A DNA stretch of 64,000 nucleotides from Trema orientale (taxonomy: Eukaryota; Streptophyta; Magnoliopsida; Rosales; Cannabaceae): the NCBI GenBank assembly GCA_002914845.1, contig JXTC01000662.1, forward strand, positions 62,001 through 126,000, read 5' to 3'. Positions 1 to 11,509 of this stretch are shown here, in pieces. The stretch's first letter is position 1, and every line of letters starts with the position of its first letter. The notes under the pieces were generated by a model. That model saw nothing but the letters and a program-made list of their open reading frames with translations, ran no database searches and had not been told where the DNA came from. The position numbers and the translations under genes were made by a program.

Positions 1-2204
1 AGGTTGCTCAGCTGGTGGACTGACTTCTATTCTGCACTGTGATAAGTTCCGATCTATACTCCCGTCGATTACTAAAGTCAAATGCCTTTCAGATGCTGGT
101 TATTTCATAAATACGTAAGTTAGAATTCATTATTTCTCACTGTGTAGCGTGCTTCAACCTAATTTTTCCTTGCGAAACTGACTCAAAACTTGTGTACTTG
201 ATAACAGGAAGGATGTTTCTGGAGCACAACACATCGAAACCTTTTATAGTGAAGTGGTTGCAACACATGTATACTTCTCATTCTCCCTCACATATATTTT
301 TGTTTTTTGTGTAATGTTATTCCCATATAATCTCTTTTGCTCTTTTTCCCTCTTGTAGCTTATACGTCATTCAAGAGTTCTTCTCTTCCCTTCTTTTTTC
401 CTTTTGTCCTTTTCGAAAATGAAGTCCTGTTGAAAATATTTTGTTCCCTCTAAAGGAAAGGAGAATTCTTAATAGTAGGCATTATAGTCCTTTTATAGTG
501 CTTTAATTTCCGATTCTGGCTCTAAACATTTTGTAGGGGTCTGCAAAGAATTTGCCTCCATCTTGCACTTCCAGATTGAGGCCGGGGCTGGTAAGTTTAT
601 TTGTGTTTGTGGTTTTCTGTTTTCCTTCAACGTTTTCTTCTCACTTATACACTATATATCTACATCGACATCGCAGTGCTTCTTCCCACAGTACGTGGCA
701 TCACAAATCCAGACACCAATATTTTTTGTAAATGCAGCCTATGATTCATGGCAGGTTAGCTTATTCTAGTTCTCGATAAGCCTGAGATCGTATGAACGCT
801 TCCTACTTTTATGAAACCTTTACAGCTTCTTCTTCATGTTTTCCTCTTCTTAAAGGAAGTGTGTTTATAGGAAAACTAAAAGAAAGGGCAAGTAATATGC
901 TGTTGTGCATGGAAAAACATTCAAATTATAATCATATGAATGCGATGCTGGTGAGCGTTTTTTCGTAGAAGGGACACGTTTATATGGTTTATTGACCGTA
1001 TAAAATTGACTATAACTTTTAATGCACTAATACATATGCAAGAAGTGAGATTGAAGATTAAGTGACTTGCTCATTTGATTTATGCGAATACCAAGATCTG
1101 TTTTTCCTATCTTTGTCTAAAGTCAACCCTGTAAATATTTCAGATAAAGAACATTTTGGCACCTGGTGTTGCTGATCCTCATGGAACCTGGCATGACTGC
1201 AAACTCGATATAAAGAACTGCTCGCCTGTTCAACTGAAAACCATGCAAGGTGATCAATATAGAAAACACTTTCATACGTTTAGGCAACCCTCTGCTAAGA
1301 TTGTAAGCTTTTTATAAAAACAAGGCTACATTTCAGCTCATTTACTCCTTCAACTGAGATTACTCAGACGGATTTTTCGTTGTTTTTTACAGAAGGCCTA
1401 AAGCTTTGTACTCCTAAGATTAATTAAACAATTATGTAGTCAACTAAATCCAGAATAGTTTGCATTTAGAAAGCTGAGTTATAATCTTACTGGTCTTCTT
1501 TTTTTTGTTTTTTTTTTTCTTTTCGGTGAACCTCGAAGGAATGAGGGAAGCTTTTATAATATAATTCTTTTTTTACTCTACCAAGTGTCGAATCTCTCCT
1601 CTCCTATAGACTCACATGCACCCCATGAGTTTTAGACTAACTGAGCTATAGTCCCAGTTAACATACTTTTAATGGCCCTTCATTCTGTGTATATAACTCA
1701 ATGAACTTACCAAGAAAAGCATTTCTACGTGTTGAAAATTTTATTTACCTAAAAAGGTTTCTAAGTCGGCTTTTTTATTTTCCTTCATTCCAGATTTCAG
1801 GGTGCAGTTTTTAAGTGCAATCAATGGTCTGATAAACTCTCCTTCAAAAGGGATGTTTATAGATTCATGCTATGCCCACTGCCAAACTGAAATGCAGGAG
1901 ACATGGTTAAGGACTGACTCTCCTGTGCTGAGTAAGACGGTAAGATGGCTGGAGTACGTTGCTTCCTTGTGGAATATTTTACTAGTACTAGTACTAGTAC
2001 ATCCACTGCTCTTCTTTTTGTTTTTATTTCTACTTCACAGGTACCTAATGATGATATGTTTCTTGTTTGAAAATACAGACAATTGCAAAGGCAGTTGGAG
2101 ATTGGTTTTATGACCGAAGTCCATTTCAAAAGATAGATTGCCCTTACCCTTGCAATCCTACTTGCCATAACCGCATTTTCGATCCACAAGGATACCTGGA
2201 ATGA
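1..2204 (+). CDS. Pectin acetylesterase (PAE/NOTUM family), 3' part only
   Basis: Removes acetyl groups from pectin in the cell wall; a serine hydrolase of the plant PAE family related to animal Notum. Only the C-terminal ~227 residues are here; the start lies left of the window. Exons read from splice sites: 1-114, 208-268, 537-590, 677-754, 1144-1249, 1794-1939 and 2079-2204, and all join in frame. The nucleophile motif GCSAGG is at bases 2-19. The probable catalytic Asp is in NAAYDSW and the His is in DPHGTWHDC, so the triad is intact. Many cysteines fit a secreted protein, and the C-terminus [20 protein letters not shown] is family-typical. The stop is TGA at 2202-2204. The next two genes, on the same strand, are a RING gene and BAM8, the order I recall around Arabidopsis At5g45280. 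Family is near certain; the paralogue is inferred from context. Confidence 0.93.
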
Positions 2205-3452
2205 ATTAGACCTATCTAATAAGTCACAATAACATCTATATTCTATTAAAATATAAGGCAATGATTGTAATTGGATAAAGGAAAAAGGAATTGATTGATC
2301 AAGGACATTCCAAATAAGCAAAGGCCACCAATATTACTAAACTGGTGGCTGGTGTTGTCCCTCACTATTTATGTAATCAATTATTTACCCAATAAAATGA
2401 CTTGATTAAGTCATTCATTCTACTATTTATATCCAATATGACTTCATTCTTTAGTATAGTATGATCTCTTTTACCAATGATGCTAACTATGTCAATTCAA
2501 CACCCAGGGCCACAGTGCCTATACGGCTCCAATGACTTTCTTCTTCTTTTTTTTACGCTTCGTCCCTCTCTTAGTAGTTAATTCACAGTGCCTTTATATG
2601 GCTCTATCTAGACATTCCAAATCCAGTGACTTCCTTCTTCTTTTCTATTAATTGTTCGTCCTCTCTTAAAAATGATTAATTAATGATTTTCTTTTATAAA
2701 AATAGGGTTAATTGTGAAAAAAAGGACAAACAAACTTGAATTATAGTCTTCTATAGTTTCAACCCTATCTTTTGATTTGTCCAAAATTATACCTTGACAT
2801 TTAAAATTTCTTCAAATATGTATCTTTCAAGCAGAATTTAACCAAGTTATTCTGTTGAGAGACAAAATTACCCCTCATTAAATACGATATCTGTTTTGAA
2901 GATATATTAATCTCGCTACCAGATATCTTTTAAAAAAAAAATTATAAAATTATATGTAAACTAGCCTAATTAGGATTTGAACATCTCCTGTCATTCCCAT
3001 AAACTCACACACACTCCCGAGATACTTAAAATTGATCACAGATATATTACAAACAAAAAACAAAAAAAATTTTAATTTTAAAAACAACCGAAACCCCAAT
3101 TTTTTTTTCCCTTAAACCCTAACGAAGTTTCAGAATATCTTATTTAATGCCTCAAATTTGGATGGATAATCGTGAGCTTCCTTGTCAGCAATGGATAAGG
3201 CACCCAGAATCTGGTTTGACCTAGAGGATTAAGCATGTAATAAATGCAAACCAAATTATAATGGATGAATTATAATGAAACTCGATGAGAAAAAAAATCT
3301 GTAACCAATTGGCGAAATTTATAAGGCGGAGCATTTGGTGAGAGATGTCATTGTAGTGGAGCTTCTGAGTCGAAGAGGGAGGGTCCTCATAGATGACAAG
3401 AGGTCGGTCGGATCCAAATAGTGTTTCTAGAGCTTGCTGCTTCTTCAATGCG

Positions 3453-3453
<1 letters not shown>
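2205..3453. other. Spacer downstream of PAE; no gene recognised
   Basis: The first ~200 bases are probably the PAE 3' UTR. The rest is AT-rich, with short poly-A and poly-T runs and no recognisable protein. A 75-codon open frame on the minus strand (3221-3448) has no family I know. Confidence 0.5.

Positions 3454-3510
<57 letters not shown>
3454..3510. repeat. Compound microsatellite (CT)n(CA)n
   Basis: About 20 CT units are followed by about 8 CA units. It sits exactly at the left edge of the recognisable LINE sequence. Confidence 0.95.
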
Positions 3511-5790
3511 TTTAGTTACGGATGATGAGGGTAATACATGGAGATTTACAGGTTTTTATGGGCACCCTCATCAATCCCAACGTTTGCATAGTTGGGAACT
3601 CCTACATTGTCTCCTTTTTATGATGTCTACTCCTTGGCATTGTGCGAGTGCTTTTGATGCAATACTTAGTTGGCTTCATAATGCTATGGATAATTGCAGA
3701 TTTCTTGGCAAAGGAGTTTCTAATTTGTATTTGGGTGTTCTTAACGGTGGAAGGTCAATTGGGGAGATCGGTCATACTCACTTGGAACTTATCGATCCCT
3801 AAAGTTAAAAATCTAAGGATTGTTTCAGAGTTTAGGCCTATTAGTCTTTGTAATATCGCTAATAAAATTATTGTGGGGCCCACCTTAGTGATGGTTGCCA
3901 CGTGGTTATGAAAGCGGAGAGACAAAAGAATATAAAGAATAAATTTAATAAGAGTTCCCAAAAGGACTCCTCAGACGGCACGAGAGTCCCACGTGATGGA
4001 GAATGGATGTGATAAGTATGCGAGATCTAATGCAGAGCCTCATTTAGGGTCTGCCTCAGAGAGGCCCTCCCCGAGGGAGGGGGGACGGGGGTCGGCCGAA
4101 TCTAAAGCATCCCCCAATGTGAGGTCTGGAGCTCTCAGCGTCTTCCGGTCCTCTGTTCTCCCATGTGGCGCTCAATCCCAGATTCAGACAAAGCATTTAA
4201 TGCCCCATGTCGGTCACTATATGTGTTAGGTGAACCACCTTACCGAGCTATAGATGACCATAATCTCGCCTCGGCGTAGATGCATATCAGAGGAGATCAT
4301 GGTAAGCAGGCAACATTAAATCAAAGGAAATTGCAGCATCCACAGTCCTCAATTTCTGGAGCATGCAACGAGGAAAAGGAGGCAACCGGTCCTGAAATTA
4401 AGGGCTACTGGATACTTAATTTCAGGATATACGCGCATATAAATATGTGTAGTTTAGTTTCAATGTGTGGTTGTTTTTCTTGATTATCATAGTTATCTTT
4501 TTAGCTCTTAAGACATTATCTGACTTAAGCATCGGAGAGTCTTGTATGTGACCACCCTTGACTCCCCTTTCTGGAATCGAAAATAGGACTAGACCGAGTT
4601 GAAGAAATTATATTGACAGTTGGTAAGAATCGTTCCAACAATTATTATGAAGATTTTGGCATCCTTTAAAAAAGAGTTATTACTTGTATTATCTCTGAGA
4701 ATCAAAATGCTTTTGAGTTTTGTCCCTAATCGGCTTATTTCAGAAAATATAGTTATAGCTTTTAAATTAACACATTCCTTAGAGAAAAAAAGTGTACTGG
4801 TAATCGGGATTGGTTGGGTCTAAAGATAGATATGAGTAAAGTTTATGACTGCATAGAGTAGATTTTTTTAGATGGAATGATGGAAAGACGAGACTTTTTT
4901 TATTATTGGTGTCCCTAATTGATGAATGAGTCTCCACTCTAACTTTTTCATTTATCATTGCGAGGTTGGACAGTTTTGTGGTACCTCAAAGGGTTTTGAG
5001 ACAGGGTTATTCTTTATCTTCCTATCTTTTTTTTGTTGTGTGTAGAGGGTTTATCTATCTTATTCATGAGACAAAGAAGAGGGGTATTTTGATGGGATTT
5101 GCTTGCTCTAGACAAGGTCCGAGAGTGTCACATTTATTTTTTGCGGATGATAGCTTGGTGTTTTGTAAGTCTAATATTATGGAGTGCAGGATGGTGAAAG
5201 ACGTTCTCTTTGATTATGTTGCTGATTCCTATCAAACTATAAACATGAGTAAGTTGACTATTACTTATTAGTCCAAATGTGGATGAGGAGTTGAGAATGG
5301 CTTCCTATTCTAAATATCTGGGGTTACCTGCGGTATTAGGTAGGAATAAGAATAATTCTTTTTGCGTCGTCAAGGAGAAAATTTGGAAGAGACTATAAAA
5401 GAAGTATTCATTGTGTAGTTGGGATATGTTGTGTTATGCTACAAATGATGGAGTTTTGGATTTCCGCGATTTTATGGCTTTTAACAAGGCTCTTATGGAT
5501 AAACAAGGAAGACATTTTTTATTCATTGTCTCAACTCATTGCTAGCCGACCATTGAAGAGCAAATACTTCCCGCAGAGTGGTTTCATTGAAGCTTGTTTG
5601 GGTTCCGATCCATCTTACATTTGTCGTGGCATCTTATGGGAAGAGAAGCTCTTGTTTTTGGACTTCGCGAAGAACAGGAAATAGAAGTGGTTTTAATATG
5701 TTCAACGACCTTTGGATTCCTCAACCTTCTACTTTTAAACCTATTACTCGTCCCATAGGTTTAAGGTCCACTTGGAAAGTTGTGTAGGAA
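3511..5790 (+). pseudogene. Decayed LINE (L1-type) retrotransposon: endonuclease, reverse transcriptase and C-terminal fragments
   Basis: Three frames together give the parts of a plant L1 ORF2 in order. An endonuclease piece, TWRFTGFYGHPHQSQRLHSW, is at about 3529-3590. RT motif pieces follow: FRPISLCNIANKII (about 3831-3871), SFVPNRLISENIVIAF (about 4710-4770), an LRQGYSLSSYLFF block (about 4990-5030) and the polymerase box FADDSLVF (about 5138-5165). Near the end are LGSDPSYICRGILW (about 5600-5640) and DLWIPQPSTFKPIT (about 5707-5750), typical of the region after RT in plant LINEs. Stops and frameshifts are frequent and endonuclease and RT are closer than in an intact copy, so it is dead. 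An LTR-like insertion splits it at 3872-4606. Confidence 0.85.
3872..4606. mobile_element. Solo LTR-like insertion inside the LINE
   Basis: Begins with TG after ATTAT (3867-3871) and is followed by ATTAT (4607-4611); the repeat can be extended to the 7-mer AAATTAT. Deleting the insert plus one repeat copy rejoins the LINE RT sequence (NKII, then the equivalent of SKVLVNR), apart from an old one-base slip. The interior has a TATA-like CATATAAATATG at about 4435-4447. Near the 3' end is ACTTAAGCATCGGAGAGTCT, which resembles the U5 of plant Gypsy (Tat-type) LTRs. The 3' end lacks the usual CA, so that boundary could be off by a few bases. Confidence 0.7.
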
Positions 5791-6589
5791 ACATAACCTC
5801 TAAAATTTTATGAGTATGCAATAGAAAAAAGAAAATCAAAAACTATTTTATTAGGCTATCTTTCCTTACACAGGATCCAATTTTAACAAAATTATACATC
5901 AATTACATAGAGATAAAATGTTATCTCACTTACAAATCTTCCTCTCTAAAACAGTAATTGGATTGCTAAGGAGTGTGGGCTCCTCTTTGAAATCTCTTAC
6001 GAACACGAATAAACCAACTCCTATTGGTTCTCTTTTTTGGAATCATCAATCCTGCTCTCTATCACTTTTCTCTTACAAAATTATAAAGATCTATTTTTCA
6101 AACAATTGGTAATTCAGAGTTCAAATTCCTCTTCCTAAATTTCTTTTTTTCTCCCAAAAGAAAGAAGAAAAATGACCACCCCCAGTAAGGCTCTAAAACT
6201 TATCTTATATGCCTAAACTACTTCACAAAAACAATAAAACCATTCCTAGTGAAATTGAGAAAATCCAAAAACTCAATATGTATTAGAACTTCTTAAATCA
6301 GAAATCAAATTGGAGACCACACACAGAAAGAAATTACCTAAGATTGGCTTCACCTATGGGAGAGAAAAAGGCCTTTCTAGACCAAAATTTCACCTGGTCC
6401 TGATTTTGCCTCTTTAGCTGTGGTGATGAGGAAATAGAGTATGGCAAAGATGGACGAGGAGAGGGATTAAGACAAGAGGAGAGGGAGTGAGAGACAAATT
6501 AAGGGTTTTTTCTACATTCCATGACCTTCTGGTGTATTGTTGAATAGCCAAATTAATTATCCTTCCTTTTTCTACCTAGTAAAGCTTAG
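5791..6589. other. Spacer, no gene seen
   Basis: AT-rich sequence with only short open frames and no domain motif. Possibly further retroelement debris. Confidence 0.4.
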
Positions 6590-7860
6590 GGAAACCTAGT
6601 AATTACCTAGTATAGTGATAAGTAGGGTCGATTCTATGAGGAATTGATCTAACTAAATTACTACTAATCCTAAGGTGATAGGGATTGAAAATAAAACAAA
6701 ACAAGAAAATAAATAAATTACAAATAAAATAAAGTATGTTTAAGGTTAATTCGCCATCACTAAACAATCATGTCAATTTAACTTCCTAATTCTATGTTCA
6801 ATTATTAACTAAAGCTATCAATCATAAATAGTCCACAAATGAGTAACTATCTCGTTTTTTTCTTCGATTGTATATTATCTAGACAAACATCATAGATAAT
6901 CTCTTCCTATCAGATAACCTAAACAAACGCTACCCAATAGAAGCTTTAAGCAAAGAAGGATAGATTGATATAGGTAATCATCACACAAACGCAGATTCTA
7001 ACCTAGATTATGTTCTTTACTATAATTAATACCTCAAACGAGTGTACCAACTATAGATTCACTACTAACAGATTCAAACATGACAAGTACATAATTCAAA
7101 CCCTAGCAGTAAAATCATATCATATTCATCTAGTAGGCCTCCTAAGCAAATCAAGATATAACTCATAGGTCAATTAAACATGGAAGAATATAATTAACTC
7201 TGAAAAAATAATTAATGTAATATATAAAATATGAAAAGTTAAACAACAATCATATCTAGGGCTTTGAAATCACCTGTAACTTAATTTAGAGCTTGTCTTA
7301 CACATATATATAAGAATAAAGAGAATAAACATCATGCTAGAATTTAGAAAAATAAATAAAAACTGAAGGAAAAGCAAGGAAGAACGAGTGATGAACGCTG
7401 CAACGACTCTAAGCTCTCCTCCCTTCTCTCTCTTTAGGTTTTTAGTATGTTTGTGTGGCTCTTAGATGTCTAAGACTCTCTCCATCTACTATAGAATATC
7501 CTATTTATATGCAATTAAGCGTAAGAGATGTCTAGGTCAAGTCCCATCTGAAATAGTAAACTTGGACTGTCAAATCTCAACTAAATTCGTGAAAATCTAC
7601 GTCTCTAGTGTCGCGGCGCACGGGTTTAACTTCCTAATTCTATATTTTAATATGAGATAGCAACTTAGCGTCATAGTGTACGAAGACTTTTTCAGTTCGG
7701 TCTCTTCCAGCTTTATACACCTTGTCTCATTTTAATTTGTTTTCGACCCATTTCCACTTTTTTTCATCGTTTCTTCTCCGAAATACCTAAAAATAACAAA
7801 ACAACACTATTAGTCTTAGATAAATATAAAAACTAACAAAATAGCATGGAAAATGATAAC
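6590..7860 (-). repeat. Probable non-coding retroelement-derived repeat
   Basis: AT-rich, without coding capacity. It carries GTGATAAGTAGGGTCGAT near 6617 and, at the other end on the minus strand, TTTTTAGGTATTTCGGAGAA (about 7771-7790). I associate both with a very common dispersed plant retroelement repeat. No LTR pair is visible. Recognition is from memory of the motifs only. Confidence 0.35.
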
Positions 7861-7864
7861 ACAT

Positions 7865-9320
7865 ATAGGCTCAGTTTGGTAGAGCTTTCTAAAAAGCCAA
7901 AACCACTTATTCCATAATTTTTGAGTGTAGACGTGTTTGGTAAAAACCCAAATAGCAAATTTTTGGATAATTTGGCCCAAAGACACAGCTAAAAGCTGAA
8001 GCTGGTCCAGTGGAGATTCAGACTTTGAATTATGCGGAATTCATTATTCTCTTTAATGAACATTATAAAGTACCAAAAATAACCTCCAATATTTATGAAA
8101 ATACCAAGTAAATACCCTTTTACCCAAACCTAAAACACGATCTAACTCTTCTATTCGTCATCTCCATCACTTATTGGAGGATACACGGTGACTGATTGGA
8201 ATTTAGAAGTAGAATAGGGAGGAAGAAGGTGGAGCTATAACTAATCACGATCACCTTCTCCAAGCATCGTCATGGACTCATCAAAATGAATCGAGAGCTC
8301 TCCCCTTGCGCGTCTATGTCACCGACAATAGTTAAATCTTCCTGGCAACGTTCCTCAACCGGTTGTATCTTATCCGGACAAGGTCTGTAGGGTGAGATGT
8401 CAAAAAAGTGTCAAATTCTTCGTCTAGCTCGTCGGGGGTTACAACGGCCGCATGCGAAATTCTTGTATTCATGGGGGAGCGTTTCTCGTGCGAAACTGGT
8501 TGTTCCATAATCCGATCAAGAACATGTATAGGAAAATAGTTGAAAGTATAAGCTCAGGAAAACAACATCACTCACCAGAAAACATTAGCCTTGCTACGTC
8601 TAATGCTCCAAAGATTTGATTAAAATAGGGTTTTGAAGAAACTCATTTGGTTGAATGGGTTTTTATTACCTTAGTTTATGTAACATTAAAATTTTTGTAG
8701 TCCAAGATTTTTGGTCGATGAGTTTTGATTTTATATATATATATATATATATGTTCATAGGTTAAAATTATTTTTTATGGCCACCCAAACTATGCTTTAG
8801 GGAAGAATGAAGAAGAGGAAGAGGATGATCTAAATGGAAATAGGGGTGGATTTGTGAAACCGATGTGTGCTGCAAGGTTTGATAAACCATTTATAATACT
8901 TTGTTGTGTATTTATGTAGTTTGCATCTCGCTATTGTGTAGTTGTCTGTTTGCCAAATATTGTGATTCTTTTTCTATTATGTATTGGAATAATTCTATTT
9001 TACCAAAAAAAAAATTAATAATAATTATGTTGACCTGAGCCTATTAACATATTTATTTGATAGTTTTTTTGCAAAATATACTTAATTGTCCATTAAAAAA
9101 ATGATTAATTGTACAATAATATCTTTTTTGGTCATTTTATATTTCCACAGCAATTCAGATGTACAATTTACCATACACACTAATACAGCTTTTTCAAGTC
9201 ACAGCACTTAAATATTACAGTTTACCAAACGCCCAGCTGCTTTATGTTATAGTATATTTTTCTCTTAGTAAAGCTGAAATTGATTCCTTTAAAATCTACA
9301 GCTCTACCAAACTAGCCATA
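7865..9320. mobile_element. Non-autonomous hAT-like DNA transposon (about 1.45 kb)
   Basis: The left end reads GGCTCAGTTTGGTAGAGCTT (from 7868). The reverse complement of the right end reads GGCTAGTTTGGTAGAGCTGT (to 9317), an imperfect but clear terminal inverted repeat. Subterminal AGCTG-type motifs occur near both ends. No transposase frame is present. The flanking 8-mers do not match well, so superfamily assignment rests on the TIR style. Confidence 0.65.
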
Positions 9321-9566
9321 AGTGTAAAATTAACACCTATCATATTCTCCTTTGAGCCATAAACTCTACCCATCTTTCAAACCCAATTCGTCTTTCTGCT
9401 CTTTTTACGTTACACTCAAGTATTTTTATAACTCATGCAACATGGCTAAGCTTCAAGATCGAATCATCCAACACCTACAAAGCCACTACTCTTACAAGAC
9501 TCACTCTTTAGTCATTTTCAAAACAAATCAGAATAGGCCACATAGAAAAAGAATCAATTTTCCCAG

Positions 9567-10735
9567 CACTACTAAAAAAGTGACATTCCACGTCACTTAT
9601 ACCACGTTGTTTGTACTAAAAAATGACGTAGTATTAAGAGTACATCACGTCATACAGAAGCGACGTGATATCAGATATACCACGTCGCTTTTAAGTTAAA
9701 CGACGTGGCAACATCAGATACTACGTCGCTTCTGGGACAAGTGACGTGATATGTTATTTTTGGACATACCACGTTGCTTACCCTAGAAGCGAGGTGGCAC
9801 CCGTCATGTACTACATCACTTCTACAGAAAGTGATGTGGTATATTATTTTATTTAATACCATATTGCTTTCTGCAAAAGCGACGTGGTAGGGGCTTATGC
9901 TAGCTACTTCATCGATCCGTACCTATAAAAAATACTGCATCATGACCATTTATTCAAAATCATTAACCCACCAAATCGTCCCCTAACCCCAATTTAAACA
10001 AACTCGAAATTTTCAACACCTTCTCATTCAAACTCTACCCATTTCGAATTTCAGGTACCTCTCTCTCTTATTTCAATTTCTTCTATTTTTAGGTTTTTAA
10101 AAATTTATGTAATAGTCTTTTTTTATCTTTAAGGTGCAGATTCTTGAGGTTTCCGATAATCATCGATAATATTGGGACGTGAAAATAGAGGAGCAAAGTG
10201 ACACTGTAAGGGTTTGGGCAATAGATCACGAAGTTAGTGATTTAGCATTTGGCTCGTAAAGATAGTGTGAAGCACGTGTATCGTTAGTCTGATCGACGAG
10301 AAGACCCGTGGGGTGCTTAAAATTTTTTAGAACATTGTAAGCTATACTGACCGAACACGCCATATCATTAGTCTGATCTCTTTAGAATGCTCTAACCTAC
10401 ACCGGCCGAGCATGCAGGGAAAAAGACGACACTTACCACGTCGCTTCCTAGGAAAGTGATGTGGTATATTTACATATCACGTCACTTTCTAGAGGAATGA
10501 CGTGGTAGGTCAGCGCTTTCTATACAAGCGACGTGGTATACTGACTTACCACGTCACTTTCTATACAAGCAACGTGGTAGGCTAGCTTACCACGTCACTT
10601 TTAAAGCGACGTGGTATGAGTGGGGCTACAACGTCACCCGTTTCCACGTCATTTATGGAGCGACGTGGTCTTATGGAGCGACATTTCTACCACGTCGCCC
10701 TATAAGTGACGTGAAAAATGTTTTCTGTAGTAGTG
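9567..10735. mobile_element. Non-autonomous CACTA (En/Spm-like) transposon with dense subterminal repeats
   Basis: The left end is CACTACTAAAAAAGTGAC and the right end is TTTTCTGTAGTAGTG, the reverse complement of CACTACTACAGAAAA: classic CACTA termini. The flanking 3-mers are CAG (9564-9566) and TAG (10736-10738), one base from a perfect 3-bp duplication. Two subterminal zones (about 9570-9900 and 10430-10735) each hold about 15 copies, in both orientations, of a 10-12 bp unit with consensus AGYGACGTGGTA. The 500-bp middle has no transposase. Confidence 0.88.
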
Positions 10736-10738
10736 TAG

Positions 10739-11164
10739 CAAACACAGCAAAAAACTCTCCACCCTTTTCTTAGTCATCAATCCTCTTTTCCACCAAAACG
10801 GTGGAGGATTCAGTCCTTCTAAGTGGCATAAAACTCGTCATACTGAAATCGAGGCAAGAAATCAAGTAAGTAGTGGTCATCATCGCAAAGTTATTGGGCT
10901 CAAATTGGGGTTAGTATTTTGAGAGCTGTATACTGCATAGTAAGAGGAGGTAGATGTTATTGAGGAGAACAAAGGGCCCTTAGGGAGGGATGCTATTTTT
11001 TTTTTTTATTTCTCTCTTTTTGATCAGTGGGTAGGGGTAAGGTGGGGATTGGATAATAGGTCGGGAGCTCTCAAAGTGTGTGAGTTATTTTCATTTCTTT
11101 GTAATAAGTGGAGACTATTAGTTAAGACTCACTTTTTTTTAAAAAAAAAAAAATTCTAAAATAT
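10739..11164. other. Spacer, no gene seen
   Basis: Mixed AT-rich sequence with poly-T and poly-A tracts; nothing recognised. Confidence 0.4.
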
Positions 11165-11174
11165 TTTCAAGAAA

Positions 11175-11343
11175 GAGTAATACTAGAGAGATACAAAATA
11201 TACACACAGAACATACACATAATTTATTGTATCATTAATTTTAACTATTTATAATTTTTGAAATAGGCCCTACTATGTATGTGAATGGCTCAAAATACAT
11301 ATCTGATTATTGTGTGCATATTATGTGTGTCCTAGTATTACTC
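11175..11343. mobile_element. 169-bp MITE, Mutator type, with perfect 10-bp target duplication
   Basis: Perfect terminal inverted repeat GAGTAATACTAG (11175-11186) and CTAGTATTACTC (11332-11343). The 10-mer TTTCAAGAAA occurs immediately left (11165-11174) and right (11344-11353). A 9-10 bp duplication is typical of Mutator-like elements. Non-coding. Confidence 0.88.
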
Positions 11344-11509
11344 TTTCAAGAAAATATTAGTGATAACACGATTTTAATCAATTTAAGAGGGTTATTTTTG
11401 TCTTTTTACTGTCTAAAATACTAAATTGGGCGTGGTATATTAATTTGCAAAAATCAAAGTGTGATTAAATATCAAACTTGAAGTTGATCACATTTTCTGT
11501 CATTCTTCC

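Noticed and set aside
3221..3448. 75-codon minus-strand frame (LETLFGSDRPLVIYEDPP)
   Set aside because: Reads smoothly but I know no family for it and no adjoining exon is visible.
9567..10735. CRISPR-like array because of the regular short repeats
   Set aside because: Repeats alternate orientation, spacing varies, CACTA termini are present and the DNA is plant nuclear.
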